From: an uncultured Johnsonella sp.
GTDB lineage: Bacteria; Bacillota; Clostridia; Lachnospirales; Lachnospiraceae
Assembly (NCBI GenBank): GCA_905373785.1
Contig: CAJPUK010000062.1
Coordinates: 1 to 12,198, forward strand
Reading direction: 5' to 3'
DNA length: 12,198 bases
The notes under the pieces are model-generated. The model was not told the origin of the DNA, did no database searches, and saw nothing but the letters and a program-made list of their open reading frames with translations. Shown here piece after piece: positions 1 through 6,090 of the stretch (its first letter is position 1; every line of letters begins with the position of its first letter). Made by a program: the position numbers and the translations under genes.

Positions 1-16
1 ACGTTGCCAATTTATC

Positions 17-84
17 ATACCTTGTTGTCAACTTGCAGAAATGCTTTATTTTATTGAAAGATATTTTATTAAAAAACAAGGTAT
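17..84. repeat. Inverted repeat, 10-bp perfect arms, upstream region
   Basis: ATACCTTGTT at 17-26 is the exact reverse complement of AACAAGGTAT at 75-84, with a 48-nt AT-rich loop. No run of T follows the right arm, so it does not look like a standard terminator. It could be a remnant of a mobile element or the folded 3' end of an upstream transcript. Frames 2 and 3 are open from the window edge to about 97 and 102, so the tail of an upstream gene cannot be excluded, but I recognise no protein there. Confidence 0.4.
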
Positions 85-93
85 TATGCAATT

Positions 94-122
94 TTGAGTT
101 TTAAGACACAGCCTAGTAAAAT
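94..122 (+). promoter_or_regulatory. Putative sigma-A promoter for the 246-1106 gene
   Basis: TTGAGT (94-99) and TAAAAT (117-122) are separated by exactly 17 nt, close to the TTGACA-N17-TATAAT consensus. The site lies about 125 nt upstream of the GTG start at 246, which would leave a fairly long 5' leader. Confidence 0.45.
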
Positions 123-245
123 AGATAAAGAAGTATTTTAAGCGAATAAGCCTTGCAGGAGTGCCGGACTATATTCATACAAAGCAAGGAGAAAGTAAGA
201 AGCTTTAGAGTCCTGCATACAAAACTAAAAGAGGGGTGAGGGGCT

Positions 246-1106
246 GTGAATGAAAAAAATCGGAACAATAGAAAGTCTATGTACTGCCTGCTTATTTGGA
301 ATGTATTTATATACGGAATTCTAATATTTTTATTTGTAAATTTGTTAAAAAGAAGAATCAGCGGAGTAGCTGATAGTATAGAAGAATCAGTTTTCCTTAT
401 ACTTATACCCGTATTCCTGATAGTAAATATAAAATCAGTTTTTCTTAATATAAGAAAGCTTTATTTTTCATATCAAAACGATACAGTAGACGAAAAATCG
501 GAATATGAAGCTAAAGCAAATAGATATGCATTTATGAATATGTACCGAAGGCTTAGCATAAGGAGGATATGTCTGGTTTTATCATTGCCGCTTTTGTATC
601 TTGTCGTGTTGGCAGTGCTTTTGCCGATTGCAAGTAAAGGAGTGCTTTCATGGGAGTCTGCACTTGAGCTTTTTTATAATCGCTCTATGCAGCTTGCATT
701 TTTACCCTTTGTATTAGTACCCTCATTAATCAGTTTAAGAATATATTTTGCAAGCAGGCATAATATTTATATGCTTATGCAAATTTATGACGGGCTGTCG
801 GCGGAGGAACTTGAGAATATTGACAGTATACAAGAAAAACAGATGGCATATGTATTTACCAAAGAGTTTTTGATCAACTGGGATGGTTGCTTAAATATTG
901 TACCTCTAAAAGAAATAAAAAGAATAGAGTATGTAGGATACTTTTACTTCCTTATATATGGAACAAGGTTAAGGCTTAGCTGTAACAAAAAATATGTCAT
1001 ATGGTCTTACGGTCCTTCTGAGACCGAGTGGGTAGAAAGAGGCTTCCTTCCACCTGATAAAAAAGCTGAAAAAAGTATATCTTTTAATATACAGCTGCCT
1101 CACTAA
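246..1106 (+). CDS. Four-helix membrane protein of unknown function
   Basis: I do not recognise a named family for this 286-residue protein. Hydrophobic segments lie near residues 12-34, 47-67, 107-129 and 148-169, so two helix pairs are separated by a charged loop of about 40 residues. After the last helix comes a soluble tail of about 115 residues, from 170 to the end. Within it, residues about 200-262 alternate hydrophobic and polar positions like a small beta domain, including a TRLRLSCNKKYVIWSYG stretch. By layout this resembles bacterial membrane proteins with a C-terminal PH-like or YcxB-like domain, but that is inference from pattern only. The GTG start at 246 follows a purine-rich GAGGGGTGAGGGG tract; the next in-frame ATG is at residue 12 and would cut into the first helix. 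The following gene is a broken alkylation-repair gene, so no functional partner is suggested by context. Confidence 0.75.
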   Translation: MNEKNRNNRKSMYCLLIWNVFIYGILIFLFVNLLKRRISGVADSIEESVFLILIPVFLIVNIKSVFLNIRKLYFSYQNDTVDEKSEYEAKANRYAFMNMYRRLSIRRICLVLSLPLLYLVVLAVLLPIASKGVLSWESALELFYNRSMQLAFLPFVLVPSLISLRIYFASRHNIYMLMQIYDGLSAEELENIDSIQEKQMAYVFTKEFLINWDGCLNIVPLKEIKRIEYVGYFYFLIYGTRLRLSCNKKYVIWSYGPSETEWVERGFLPPDKKAEKSISFNIQLPH

Positions 1107-1245
1107 AGCTAAAGATTGGAGAGATTAAGCGTTAATGGCTACAAAAGTAAAAGATTATTATGATGTTACTTATTTAGAAGAACTTGCTGCTAAAATTTCG
1201 GCTGTAACGAGCGAGTTTAATGAGAAGATATTTTTTGAAATAATG

Positions 1246-1285
1246 CTACCTTATCCCACCGGCTTTAGACGGTGGGATAAGGTAG
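1246..1285. repeat. Left-end hairpin of the IS605-derived element
   Basis: Perfect 16-bp inverted repeat with an 8-nt loop GCTTTAGA at 1262-1269. It closes the truncated alkylation-repair frame and would be the TnpA-type subterminal hairpin recognised on single-stranded DNA. Confidence 0.8.
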
Positions 1286-1290
1286 TATAA

Positions 1291-1374
1291 GAAAAAACAA
1301 TAGGGCAGGGACTGCCCGAATTAACGCCTGTGGAGATAGTAGGTTGCGAGGTCAGCGAAGCAGGAAGCCCATAG
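1291..1374 (+). pseudogene. tnpB: tnpB 3'-terminal remnant (27 codons plus stop)
   Basis: Reading from GAA at 1291 gives EKTIGQGLPELTPVEI and then VGCEVSEAGSP, ending at a TAG (1372-1374). The IGQGLPE(L/F)TPVEI...EAGSP ending is what I know from the C-terminus of IS605-group TnpB, the RNA-guided nuclease related to Cas12. A TAA directly upstream (1288-1290) and the left hairpin show that everything before this point, including the RuvC catalytic residues, has been deleted. What remains encodes nothing functional but overlaps the RNA scaffold. Confidence 0.75.
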
Positions 1375-1397
1375 GTTTTAGACTATGGGTAGTTCAC
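1300..1397 (+). ncRNA. Probable omegaRNA (reRNA) scaffold without its TnpB
   Basis: In IS605-group elements the guide RNA of TnpB is made from the 3' end of tnpB through the right end of the element, and the guide is the flanking DNA just past that end. Those parts are present here: a small GGGCA/TGCCC hairpin (1303-1307 with 1313-1317), the conserved-looking middle ending in AGCAGGAAGCCC, the right-end hairpin (1368-1389) and the terminal TAGTTCAC. The guide would start at about 1398 (CTAACTAAAAGTACAG). No promoter is obvious for it, so transcription would come from the disrupted gene or upstream. Expression and processing are inferred; the scaffold is recognised by sequence similarity from memory. 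Confidence 0.65.
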
Positions 1398-1522
1398 CTA
1401 ACTAAAAGTACAGTAGAGAGTTTAGAATTTAACCAAAGGCAGGAACTTATAGCGAAGGCTTTGTATGAGGCATTCGCTGTGGATCATAAAACATGGATCA
1501 AGGAATGTAAAAACAGATTGTC

Positions 1523-1568
1523 CCGGTACATCGTTCGCAAAATAAGTATACCAAAAACGATGCACCGG
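1523..1568. repeat. Imperfect inverted repeat, 13-bp arms
   Basis: CCGGTACATCGTT (1523-1535) and AACGATGCACCGG (1556-1568) pair at 12 of 13 positions around a 20-nt loop. It lies where similarity to the alkylation-repair protein ends, so it may mark a second insertion or deletion scar in that gene. No poly-T follows. Confidence 0.5.
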
Positions 1569-1715
1569 ATAAAGGTAATAACAAAACTTAGAAAAAGACA
1601 AGAGTATGCCTATAAGTTTTGTTATTATTTTTTTTATTAAAAATGCTTAAAAAACCTAAATAGAAAGTTGCTTTGGCTTGATAAAATCTAAAAATTATAT
1701 TAATATATTTTCATA

Positions 1716-1743
1716 TTGACAGTAACTGTATCAATAATACATT
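1716..1743 (+). promoter_or_regulatory. Putative promoter of the mgtE operon
   Basis: A perfect -35 box TTGACA (1716-1721) is followed after 16 nt by TACATT (1738-1743), a weak -10 box. The downstream bases TATACAAT offer alternative -10 positions at longer spacing. The leader to the mgtE start is only about 35 nt, too short to hold an M-box Mg2+ riboswitch. Confidence 0.45.
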
Positions 1744-1780
1744 ATACAATACATTACTTACAGAAAGGCAGGTGATAATT

Positions 1781-3136
1781 ATGGACAATGAAACAATACA
1801 TGAAGTTTTGCTTGAGCTTCTTGAAGCAAAAAAGTACAGAGAACTTAAAAAAGAACTTTGTGATATGAATGAAGTTGATATAGCCGCCTTTATGGAAGAA
1901 CTTGATAATGAAAAGGCACTTATTGTATTTCGTATGCTTCCTAAGGAACTTGCTACAGAGGTATTTGCCTGTTTGGAAGTAGAGCAGCAGGAAAGCATAA
2001 TAGACAGTATTAATGATACCGAGCTTAAGTATATTATAGAGGATCTGTATGTGGATGACGCTGTTGATATGCTTGAGGAGCTTCCGGCAAGGGTGGTCAA
2101 AAGAGTACTTAAGAGTGCCACCTCCGATACCAGAAAGCTTATTAACGAGTTCTTAAAGTATCCGGCAAACTCGGTCGGCAGTATAATGACTGCGGAGTAT
2201 GTGGGACTTAAGAAAAACATGAGAGTTGAAGAGGCGTTTGAGTATATAAGAAAGCACGGTATAGATAAGGAAACTATATATACCTGTTATGTTATGGACT
2301 CAACCCGTGTGCTTGAGGGCGTTATAACCGTCAAAGAGCTTCTTATGAATCCTTATGATAAAAAAATCGAAGACATAATGGACGATAAGGTTATAAAGGT
2401 GGTTACTACCGAAGACAGAGAAGATGTAGTTGACATATTTAATAAATATAACTTTTTATCCTTACCTGTAGTGGATCATGAGAACAGACTGGTAGGAATA
2501 GTTACTATAGACGATATAGTAGGGGTTATGGAAGAAGAGGATACCGAGGACTTTGAAAAAATGGCGGCTATGCTTCCTTCTGAAAAACCCTATCTTAAGA
2601 CCGGAGTTGTGGAGCTTGCCAAAAACCGTATTATTTGGCTTATTGTGCTTATGATAAGCGATATGCTTACCGGAGGAATTCTAAGCAATTATGAGCAAGC
2701 CTTTGTAGTGCTTCCTATACTGGTAACCTTCGTGCCTATGATAATGGGTACGGGCGGTAATGCCGGTTCACAGTCTTCTACTATGGTAATAAGAGGTATG
2801 GCTGTAGGCGAGATAGAGCCTAAGGATGCATTTAAGGTTATAATGAAAGAGGGTATGGTATCCGTACTTGTGGGACTTGTACTTGGAATTGTTAATTTTA
2901 TAAGACTGGTTATTATGTATCCGGGACAGTATATGATAGCTCTTACGGTTATGCTCAGTTTGCTCGGTACTGTTATCATGGCAAAAATCGTGGGCGGAGT
3001 GTTACCGCTTATTGCAAAACTTTTCAAGGCGGATCCGGCTCTTATGGCGGCACCGCTTATCACAACTATAGTAGATGCGTTCAGTCTTATAATATATTTT
3101 CAGATAGCTGTAAGGCTGCTTAGTGAATTAAAGTAA
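1781..3136 (+). CDS. mgtE: Magnesium transporter MgtE, first tandem copy
   Basis: A Mg2+ channel/transporter of the plasma membrane, normally a homodimer. The 451 residues match the usual family length. Residues 1-130 form the acidic MgtE N domain, about 131-255 the CBS pair (NKYNFLSLPVVDHENRLVGI is the second CBS core), and 283-451 the five-helix pore. The family signature is at 321-332 (IMGTGGNAGSQS). The pore aspartate is D432 in PLITTIVDAF, equivalent to the Mg2+-binding aspartate of the Thermus protein. In that family the N and CBS domains sense cytosolic Mg2+ and close the pore. I chose the ATG at 1781 rather than the in-frame GTG at 1772: AGGTG ends 6 nt before it, and the start then aligns residue for residue with the downstream paralogue. 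Promoter-like boxes lie at 1716-1743. Confidence 0.95.
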   Translation: MDNETIHEVLLELLEAKKYRELKKELCDMNEVDIAAFMEELDNEKALIVFRMLPKELATEVFACLEVEQQESIIDSINDTELKYIIEDLYVDDAVDMLEELPARVVKRVLKSATSDTRKLINEFLKYPANSVGSIMTAEYVGLKKNMRVEEAFEYIRKHGIDKETIYTCYVMDSTRVLEGVITVKELLMNPYDKKIEDIMDDKVIKVVTTEDREDVVDIFNKYNFLSLPVVDHENRLVGIVTIDDIVGVMEEEDTEDFEKMAAMLPSEKPYLKTGVVELAKNRIIWLIVLMISDMLTGGILSNYEQAFVVLPILVTFVPMIMGTGGNAGSQSSTMVIRGMAVGEIEPKDAFKVIMKEGMVSVLVGLVLGIVNFIRLVIMYPGQYMIALTVMLSLLGTVIMAKIVGGVLPLIAKLFKADPALMAAPLITTIVDAFSLIIYFQIAVRLLSELK

Positions 3137-3152
3137 AAGGAGGCTTAAAAAT

Positions 3153-4502
3153 TTGGAAGAAAATGTAATAATGGAAAGACTCCTTGAGCTGCTTAAGGAA
3201 AAAAAATACAGGGAATTTAAAAAAGCTCTTATAGATATGAATGAGGCGGATATAGCCGAGTTTATAGATGAGCTTGATGCGGAGAGTGCCTGTCTTGCAT
3301 TCAGACTGCTGCCTAAGGCTATGGCTACGGATGTATTTGCCGAGCTTGACTCTGATGCACAGGAGCATATCATAAGTGAAATGAGCGATAGCGACCTGCA
3401 ATATATTATAGAAGACTTATCTATAGATGATGCGGTTGATATGCTTGAAGAACTGCCGCCTGCACTTGTAGTAAGGGTACTGGAGAATGCTACTGCGGAT
3501 ACAAGAAAGCAGATCAATGAAATACTCAAATACCCCGAAAATTCCGCCGGAAGTATTATGACTGTTGAGTACATAGGCTTAAAGAAGACTATGACGGTCA
3601 AGGAGGCATTTGACTATATAAGAAAATACGGCACGGACAAAGAAACCATATATACCTGCTATGTTATGGGGGATTATAGAGTTTTGGAGGGTGTTGTTAC
3701 AGTTAAAGAAATGCTTATGAGCTCCTATGATGTTCTTATAGAAGAGATTATGGACACCAAGGTTATTAAGGCGGACACCTTGGATCACAGAGAGGATATA
3801 GTAAAGATTTTTAATAAGTACGGATTTTTATCTGTTCCGGTAGTGGATCATGATAACAGACTGGTAGGAATAGTTACCATAGATGATGCTATGGATGTTA
3901 TGGAAGAAGAGGCGACTGAGGACTTTGAGAAGATGGCGGCTATGAACCCTTCTGAAAAACCCTACCTAAAGACCGGTGTGTTTGAAATAGCAAAAAACCG
4001 TATTATGTGGCTTTTGTTTTTGATGATAAGTGCAATGATCACAGGGGGGATACTTAGCAAATTTGAACAGGCAATATCAGCTATGCCTATCCTGGTATCC
4101 TTTATACCTATGCTTACAGATACCGGAGGTAATGCCGGCTCACAGTCATCCACCATGGTAATAAGAGGTATGGCAGTAGGTGAGATAGAGCTTAAAGACG
4201 CTCTTAAGGTACTGTGGAAGGAGTTTAGAGTAGCCGTAATAGTGGGAACAATACTTGCAATTATTGACTTTATAAAGATCGTTGTGCAGTATCCGGGAAA
4301 GTATCTGGTAGGTATGACGGTAGCTCTAAGTATGTTTATGACAGTTATGCTTGCCAATCTGGCAGGCGGAGTGTTACCGGTGCTTGCAAAGAAGTTAAAG
4401 CTCGATCCTGCAATTATGGCTGCACCTCTTATAAGTACCCTGGTAGATGCTATGAGCTTATTGATATTTTTTACAATAGCTGTTAATTTGCTTAAATTAT
4501 AA
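3153..4502 (+). CDS. mgtE: Magnesium transporter MgtE, second tandem copy
   Basis: This is a second complete MgtE of 449 residues, starting 16 nt after the first and surely in the same transcript. It starts with TTG at 3153, preceded by AAAGGAGG at 8-nt spacing; the ATG at residue 7 is a weaker alternative. It aligns with the first copy without gaps, and a hand count gives roughly 300 identical residues (about two thirds). N domain 1-130, CBS pair about 131-255, pore 283-449. The pore signature reads LTDTGGNAGSQS where copy 1 has IMGTGGNAGSQS, a change next to the conserved TGGNAGSQ block. The pore aspartate D432 is kept. The variation is greatest in the third and fourth pore helices (about 351-400). 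Both copies look intact, so the pair may differ in affinity or gating, or form mixed dimers; that is inference. Confidence 0.95.
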   Translation: MEENVIMERLLELLKEKKYREFKKALIDMNEADIAEFIDELDAESACLAFRLLPKAMATDVFAELDSDAQEHIISEMSDSDLQYIIEDLSIDDAVDMLEELPPALVVRVLENATADTRKQINEILKYPENSAGSIMTVEYIGLKKTMTVKEAFDYIRKYGTDKETIYTCYVMGDYRVLEGVVTVKEMLMSSYDVLIEEIMDTKVIKADTLDHREDIVKIFNKYGFLSVPVVDHDNRLVGIVTIDDAMDVMEEEATEDFEKMAAMNPSEKPYLKTGVFEIAKNRIMWLLFLMISAMITGGILSKFEQAISAMPILVSFIPMLTDTGGNAGSQSSTMVIRGMAVGEIELKDALKVLWKEFRVAVIVGTILAIIDFIKIVVQYPGKYLVGMTVALSMFMTVMLANLAGGVLPVLAKKLKLDPAIMAAPLISTLVDAMSLLIFFTIAVNLLKL

Positions 4503-4713
4503 AATATGTGATTATAGTTTGCAGTTCGGACAGCTTAGATATGTATGTATAATACACAGCTGAGAGCAAGCCTTCATTTGATATATTATACATGTATATT
4601 CGGATTGCTGCCGGAATTCATCTTCGTTTAATTTATAAATAAAAATTAAAATTTTAGTTTTTTATGAAGATTAATGAGTTAGCGAAACTGTGACGATTAT
4701 AGAAAGGAAAGTT

Positions 4714-5691
4714 ATGAAGTGTCCTATATGTGGTAAAGAAATTGATGATGCTGCTAATTATTGTTTAGGTTGCGGTAAAAAGATCCCTCGTTGTCCTACT
4801 TGTAATAAGGTAGTCAGCAAGAGTGAATCATTTTGTATCTATGATGGAACACGTATTCCAAATGAGGTACTTTCCGTATTTGCTGAAAATGAAGAGCCAC
4901 AGCCCAGTCCGGCCGTAAATACCCAAACTGTGAATCAGCAGGCAGCGAATACGGCATATAATCCTGTAAATCAAAATGTTGCAAAGAGCAAACCGAAAAA
5001 GAAGACACCGGTTTGGCTATTTATAGTGATTATAGTAGGCGGTTTGTTATTTACAAGTCTTGCTTTTTTTGTTGTAGCTAATGCGGTATTGCCTAATTTA
5101 TTAGGCAATGATACAAAAAAATATGCCAAATCTGCTGATGACGATGATGAGAAGGAGACAAAGAGTAAGAAGTCAAAGAAAAAGTCCAAAAAGAGCGAGA
5201 CGCAAGAAGCTGAAGAAGCCGATGAAACCGAGGCTGAAAATGATGAGGTTATGGCTTCACTTGATCCGGCAGCAGGTCAGAGCATTGATAATCAAGTGCC
5301 AAGTTATGAGACGCCTCAGGCAAGCAATATGGTGCCGGCAACCTTACCCCCGCAGACCTTGCCCCCACAGACTCCTCCGCCGGCAACAATAACATATTAT
5401 GATTCCGGGGATATGCTTGATTATTTTATAAATAATTCGGATGTAATATATTTCAGTGAGTCGGATATAGCCGGTTTCGATGCCAATGATTGCAGACTTG
5501 CAAGAAACGGTATTTATGCCAAAATGGGAAGGAAATTCAAAGATGCCGGACTCACGAACTTCTTTTCACAATACTATTGGTATAATCCTGTTATAGAACC
5601 TGATAATTTTTCTGATACCTGGCTTAATGCCTGTCAAATTTCAAATAGGGACCTTATAGTGTCATATGAGAAAAGGCACGGTTTCAATTAG
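4714..5691 (+). CDS. Zinc-ribbon membrane protein with external YARHG domain
   Basis: A 325-residue single-pass protein of unknown function. The N-terminus holds a zinc ribbon (C3, C6, C17, C20) and a second ribbon-like unit (C27, C30, C41, with D44 where a fourth cysteine would be expected). After a Q/N/P-rich linker comes one membrane helix at about 100-125. Then there is a low-complexity spacer of Asp/Glu- and Lys/Ser-rich stretches (about 132-178) and a proline-rich part (LPPQTLPPQTPPP). The C-terminus (about 260-292, CRLARNGIYAKMG and NFFSQYYWYNP) matches the YARHG domain, which is found on many secreted or surface proteins. This predicts ribbons in the cytosol and YARHG outside. I start at ATG 4714, which has AAAGGA just upstream, rather than the GTG at 4690 that lacks a ribosome site. 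The upstream gap (4503-4713) shows TATAAT at 4539-4544 but no convincing -35 box. Confidence 0.85.
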   Translation: MKCPICGKEIDDAANYCLGCGKKIPRCPTCNKVVSKSESFCIYDGTRIPNEVLSVFAENEEPQPSPAVNTQTVNQQAANTAYNPVNQNVAKSKPKKKTPVWLFIVIIVGGLLFTSLAFFVVANAVLPNLLGNDTKKYAKSADDDDEKETKSKKSKKKSKKSETQEAEEADETEAENDEVMASLDPAAGQSIDNQVPSYETPQASNMVPATLPPQTLPPQTPPPATITYYDSGDMLDYFINNSDVIYFSESDIAGFDANDCRLARNGIYAKMGRKFKDAGLTNFFSQYYWYNPVIEPDNFSDTWLNACQISNRDLIVSYEKRHGFN

Positions 5692-5702
5692 GAAATGTTA
5701 TG

Positions 5703-5767
5703 ATCTATTAACAAAGTAGTGTAGTGTATCGTTGATATCCAGCCTTATTACCACTTTGTTAATAGAT
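5703..5767. repeat. Perfect 15-bp inverted repeat downstream of the YARHG gene
   Basis: ATCTATTAACAAAGT (5703-5717) is exactly complementary to ACTTTGTTAATAGAT (5753-5767), around a 35-nt loop. It begins 12 nt after the stop codon. It could act as a stem in the transcript's 3' end, but only mixed sequence, no T run, follows the right arm. Confidence 0.6.
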
Positions 5768-5865
5768 TGCAGCAGATATATAATAAAGAAATTTGAGACT
5801 TACTCTACTATTGCTGATATTAATTTACACTAAAGTAGTAGTAAATTCGGATATCAACTATACAA
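5724..5865. repeat. Second, interleaved inverted repeat (15 of 17 bp)
   Basis: GTGTATCGTTGATATCC (5724-5740) pairs with GGATATCAACTATACAA (5849-5865) at 15 of 17 positions. Its left arm lies inside the loop of the 5703-5767 repeat and its right arm lies outside. The two stems therefore cross, giving either a pseudoknot-like fold or two competing folds. Confidence 0.5.
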
Positions 5866-5893
5866 TACGCTAAGTTTTGTGTGTAAAGGAATA

Positions 5894-5991
5894 AAAACTC
5901 ATTGTGTTTCAATCATAGCGGCACAGATTGTAAGGCTAGCTTGCTCTGTGAAAAAGCTGAAAGTTAAAAAGATTGAATCACAATGAGTTTT
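5894..5991. terminator. Long inverted repeat, possible bidirectional terminator between convergent genes
   Basis: Arms 5894-5914 and 5971-5991 are 21 nt long and match at 20 positions (core AAAACTCATTGTG with CACAATGAGTTTT). The loop is 56 nt and holds a smaller CACAGA/TCTGTG stem (5922-5927 with 5953-5958). Read on the minus strand the stem is followed by TTTTTATT, on the plus strand by only four T's. It sits between a plus-strand gene ending at 5691 and a minus-strand gene ending at 6091, where a shared terminator is expected. The large loop is unusual for a terminator, so a mini-element is an alternative. The rest of 5692-6090 shows no gene. Confidence 0.5.
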
Positions 5992-6090
5992 CCGGTGCAG
6001 GGAATAAAGTTCAGTGCTGTTATAAGGTAAAGTTAACGGGATTGAGTCTAAGGTATTTACTCTGCTACTTCTAAATTATAATAAAATATC

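Larger units (their letters stand above)
1246..1397 (+). mobile_element. Minimal IS200/IS605-family remnant carrying only an omegaRNA
   Basis: About 150 bp lie between two palindromes in the same orientation. The left one is a perfect 16-bp stem (1246-1261 with 1270-1285), the right one a perfect 7-bp stem (1368-1374 with 1383-1389). Their loops are almost identical, GCTTTAGA and GTTTTAGA. Subterminal hairpins at both ends, no terminal inverted repeats and no target duplication are hallmarks of IS200/IS605 elements, which move as single strands. Between them lies the extreme 3' end of tnpB and the ending GGGTAGTTCAC, typical of this family's right end as I know it. There is no room for tnpA or a working tnpB, so the element could only move with help from a relative elsewhere. 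The exact left cleavage point is uncertain and may lie a few bases upstream of the hairpin. Confidence 0.8.
1135..1520 (+). pseudogene. Broken DNA-alkylation-repair (AlkD-like) gene, N-terminal pieces
   Basis: An ATG at 1135, preceded by GGAGAG, opens a frame whose product begins MATKVKDYYDVTYLEELAAK and continues ISAVTSEFNEKIFFEIM. This looks like the first helices of the HEAT-like AlkD/DNA alkylation repair family, which removes bulky or positively charged alkylated bases. The frame then runs into a palindromic insertion and stops at 1290. On the far side of the insertion, from 1398, the same protein appears to resume as LTKSTVESLEFNQRQELIAK and ALYEAFAVDHKT. Similarity fades after about 1500, and the remaining roughly 180 residues expected for the family are absent. 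The gene is therefore interrupted and also truncated. Assignment is by remembered family pattern, not a search. The insertion itself is described separately. Confidence 0.6.

Noticed and set aside
41..97. 18-codon ATG frame near the left edge
   Set aside because: No ribosome site before it and no recognisable product; the same stretch is open in other frames because of chance in AT-rich DNA.
1344..1640. Open frame of 98 codons starting with TTG
   Set aside because: The first 18 codons are the omegaRNA and right end of the IS605 remnant, and the middle is the alkylation-repair fragment. There is no ribosome site and the product is a chimera, not a gene.
1641..1780. M-box Mg2+ riboswitch upstream of mgtE
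   Set aside because: The putative transcript leader is about 35 nt and the whole gap is about 140 nt. I see none of the conserved M-box segments.
4690..4713. Upstream GTG start that would add eight residues to the zinc-ribbon protein
   Set aside because: No ribosome site precedes it, while AAAGGA stands at good distance from the ATG at 4714, which begins directly before the first zinc-ligand cysteine.
5108..5392. Lys/Arg-rich open frame inside the YARHG gene
   Set aside because: It is the shifted reading of the charged spacer and proline-rich linker. The zinc-ribbon/YARHG frame has the domains and the ribosome site.
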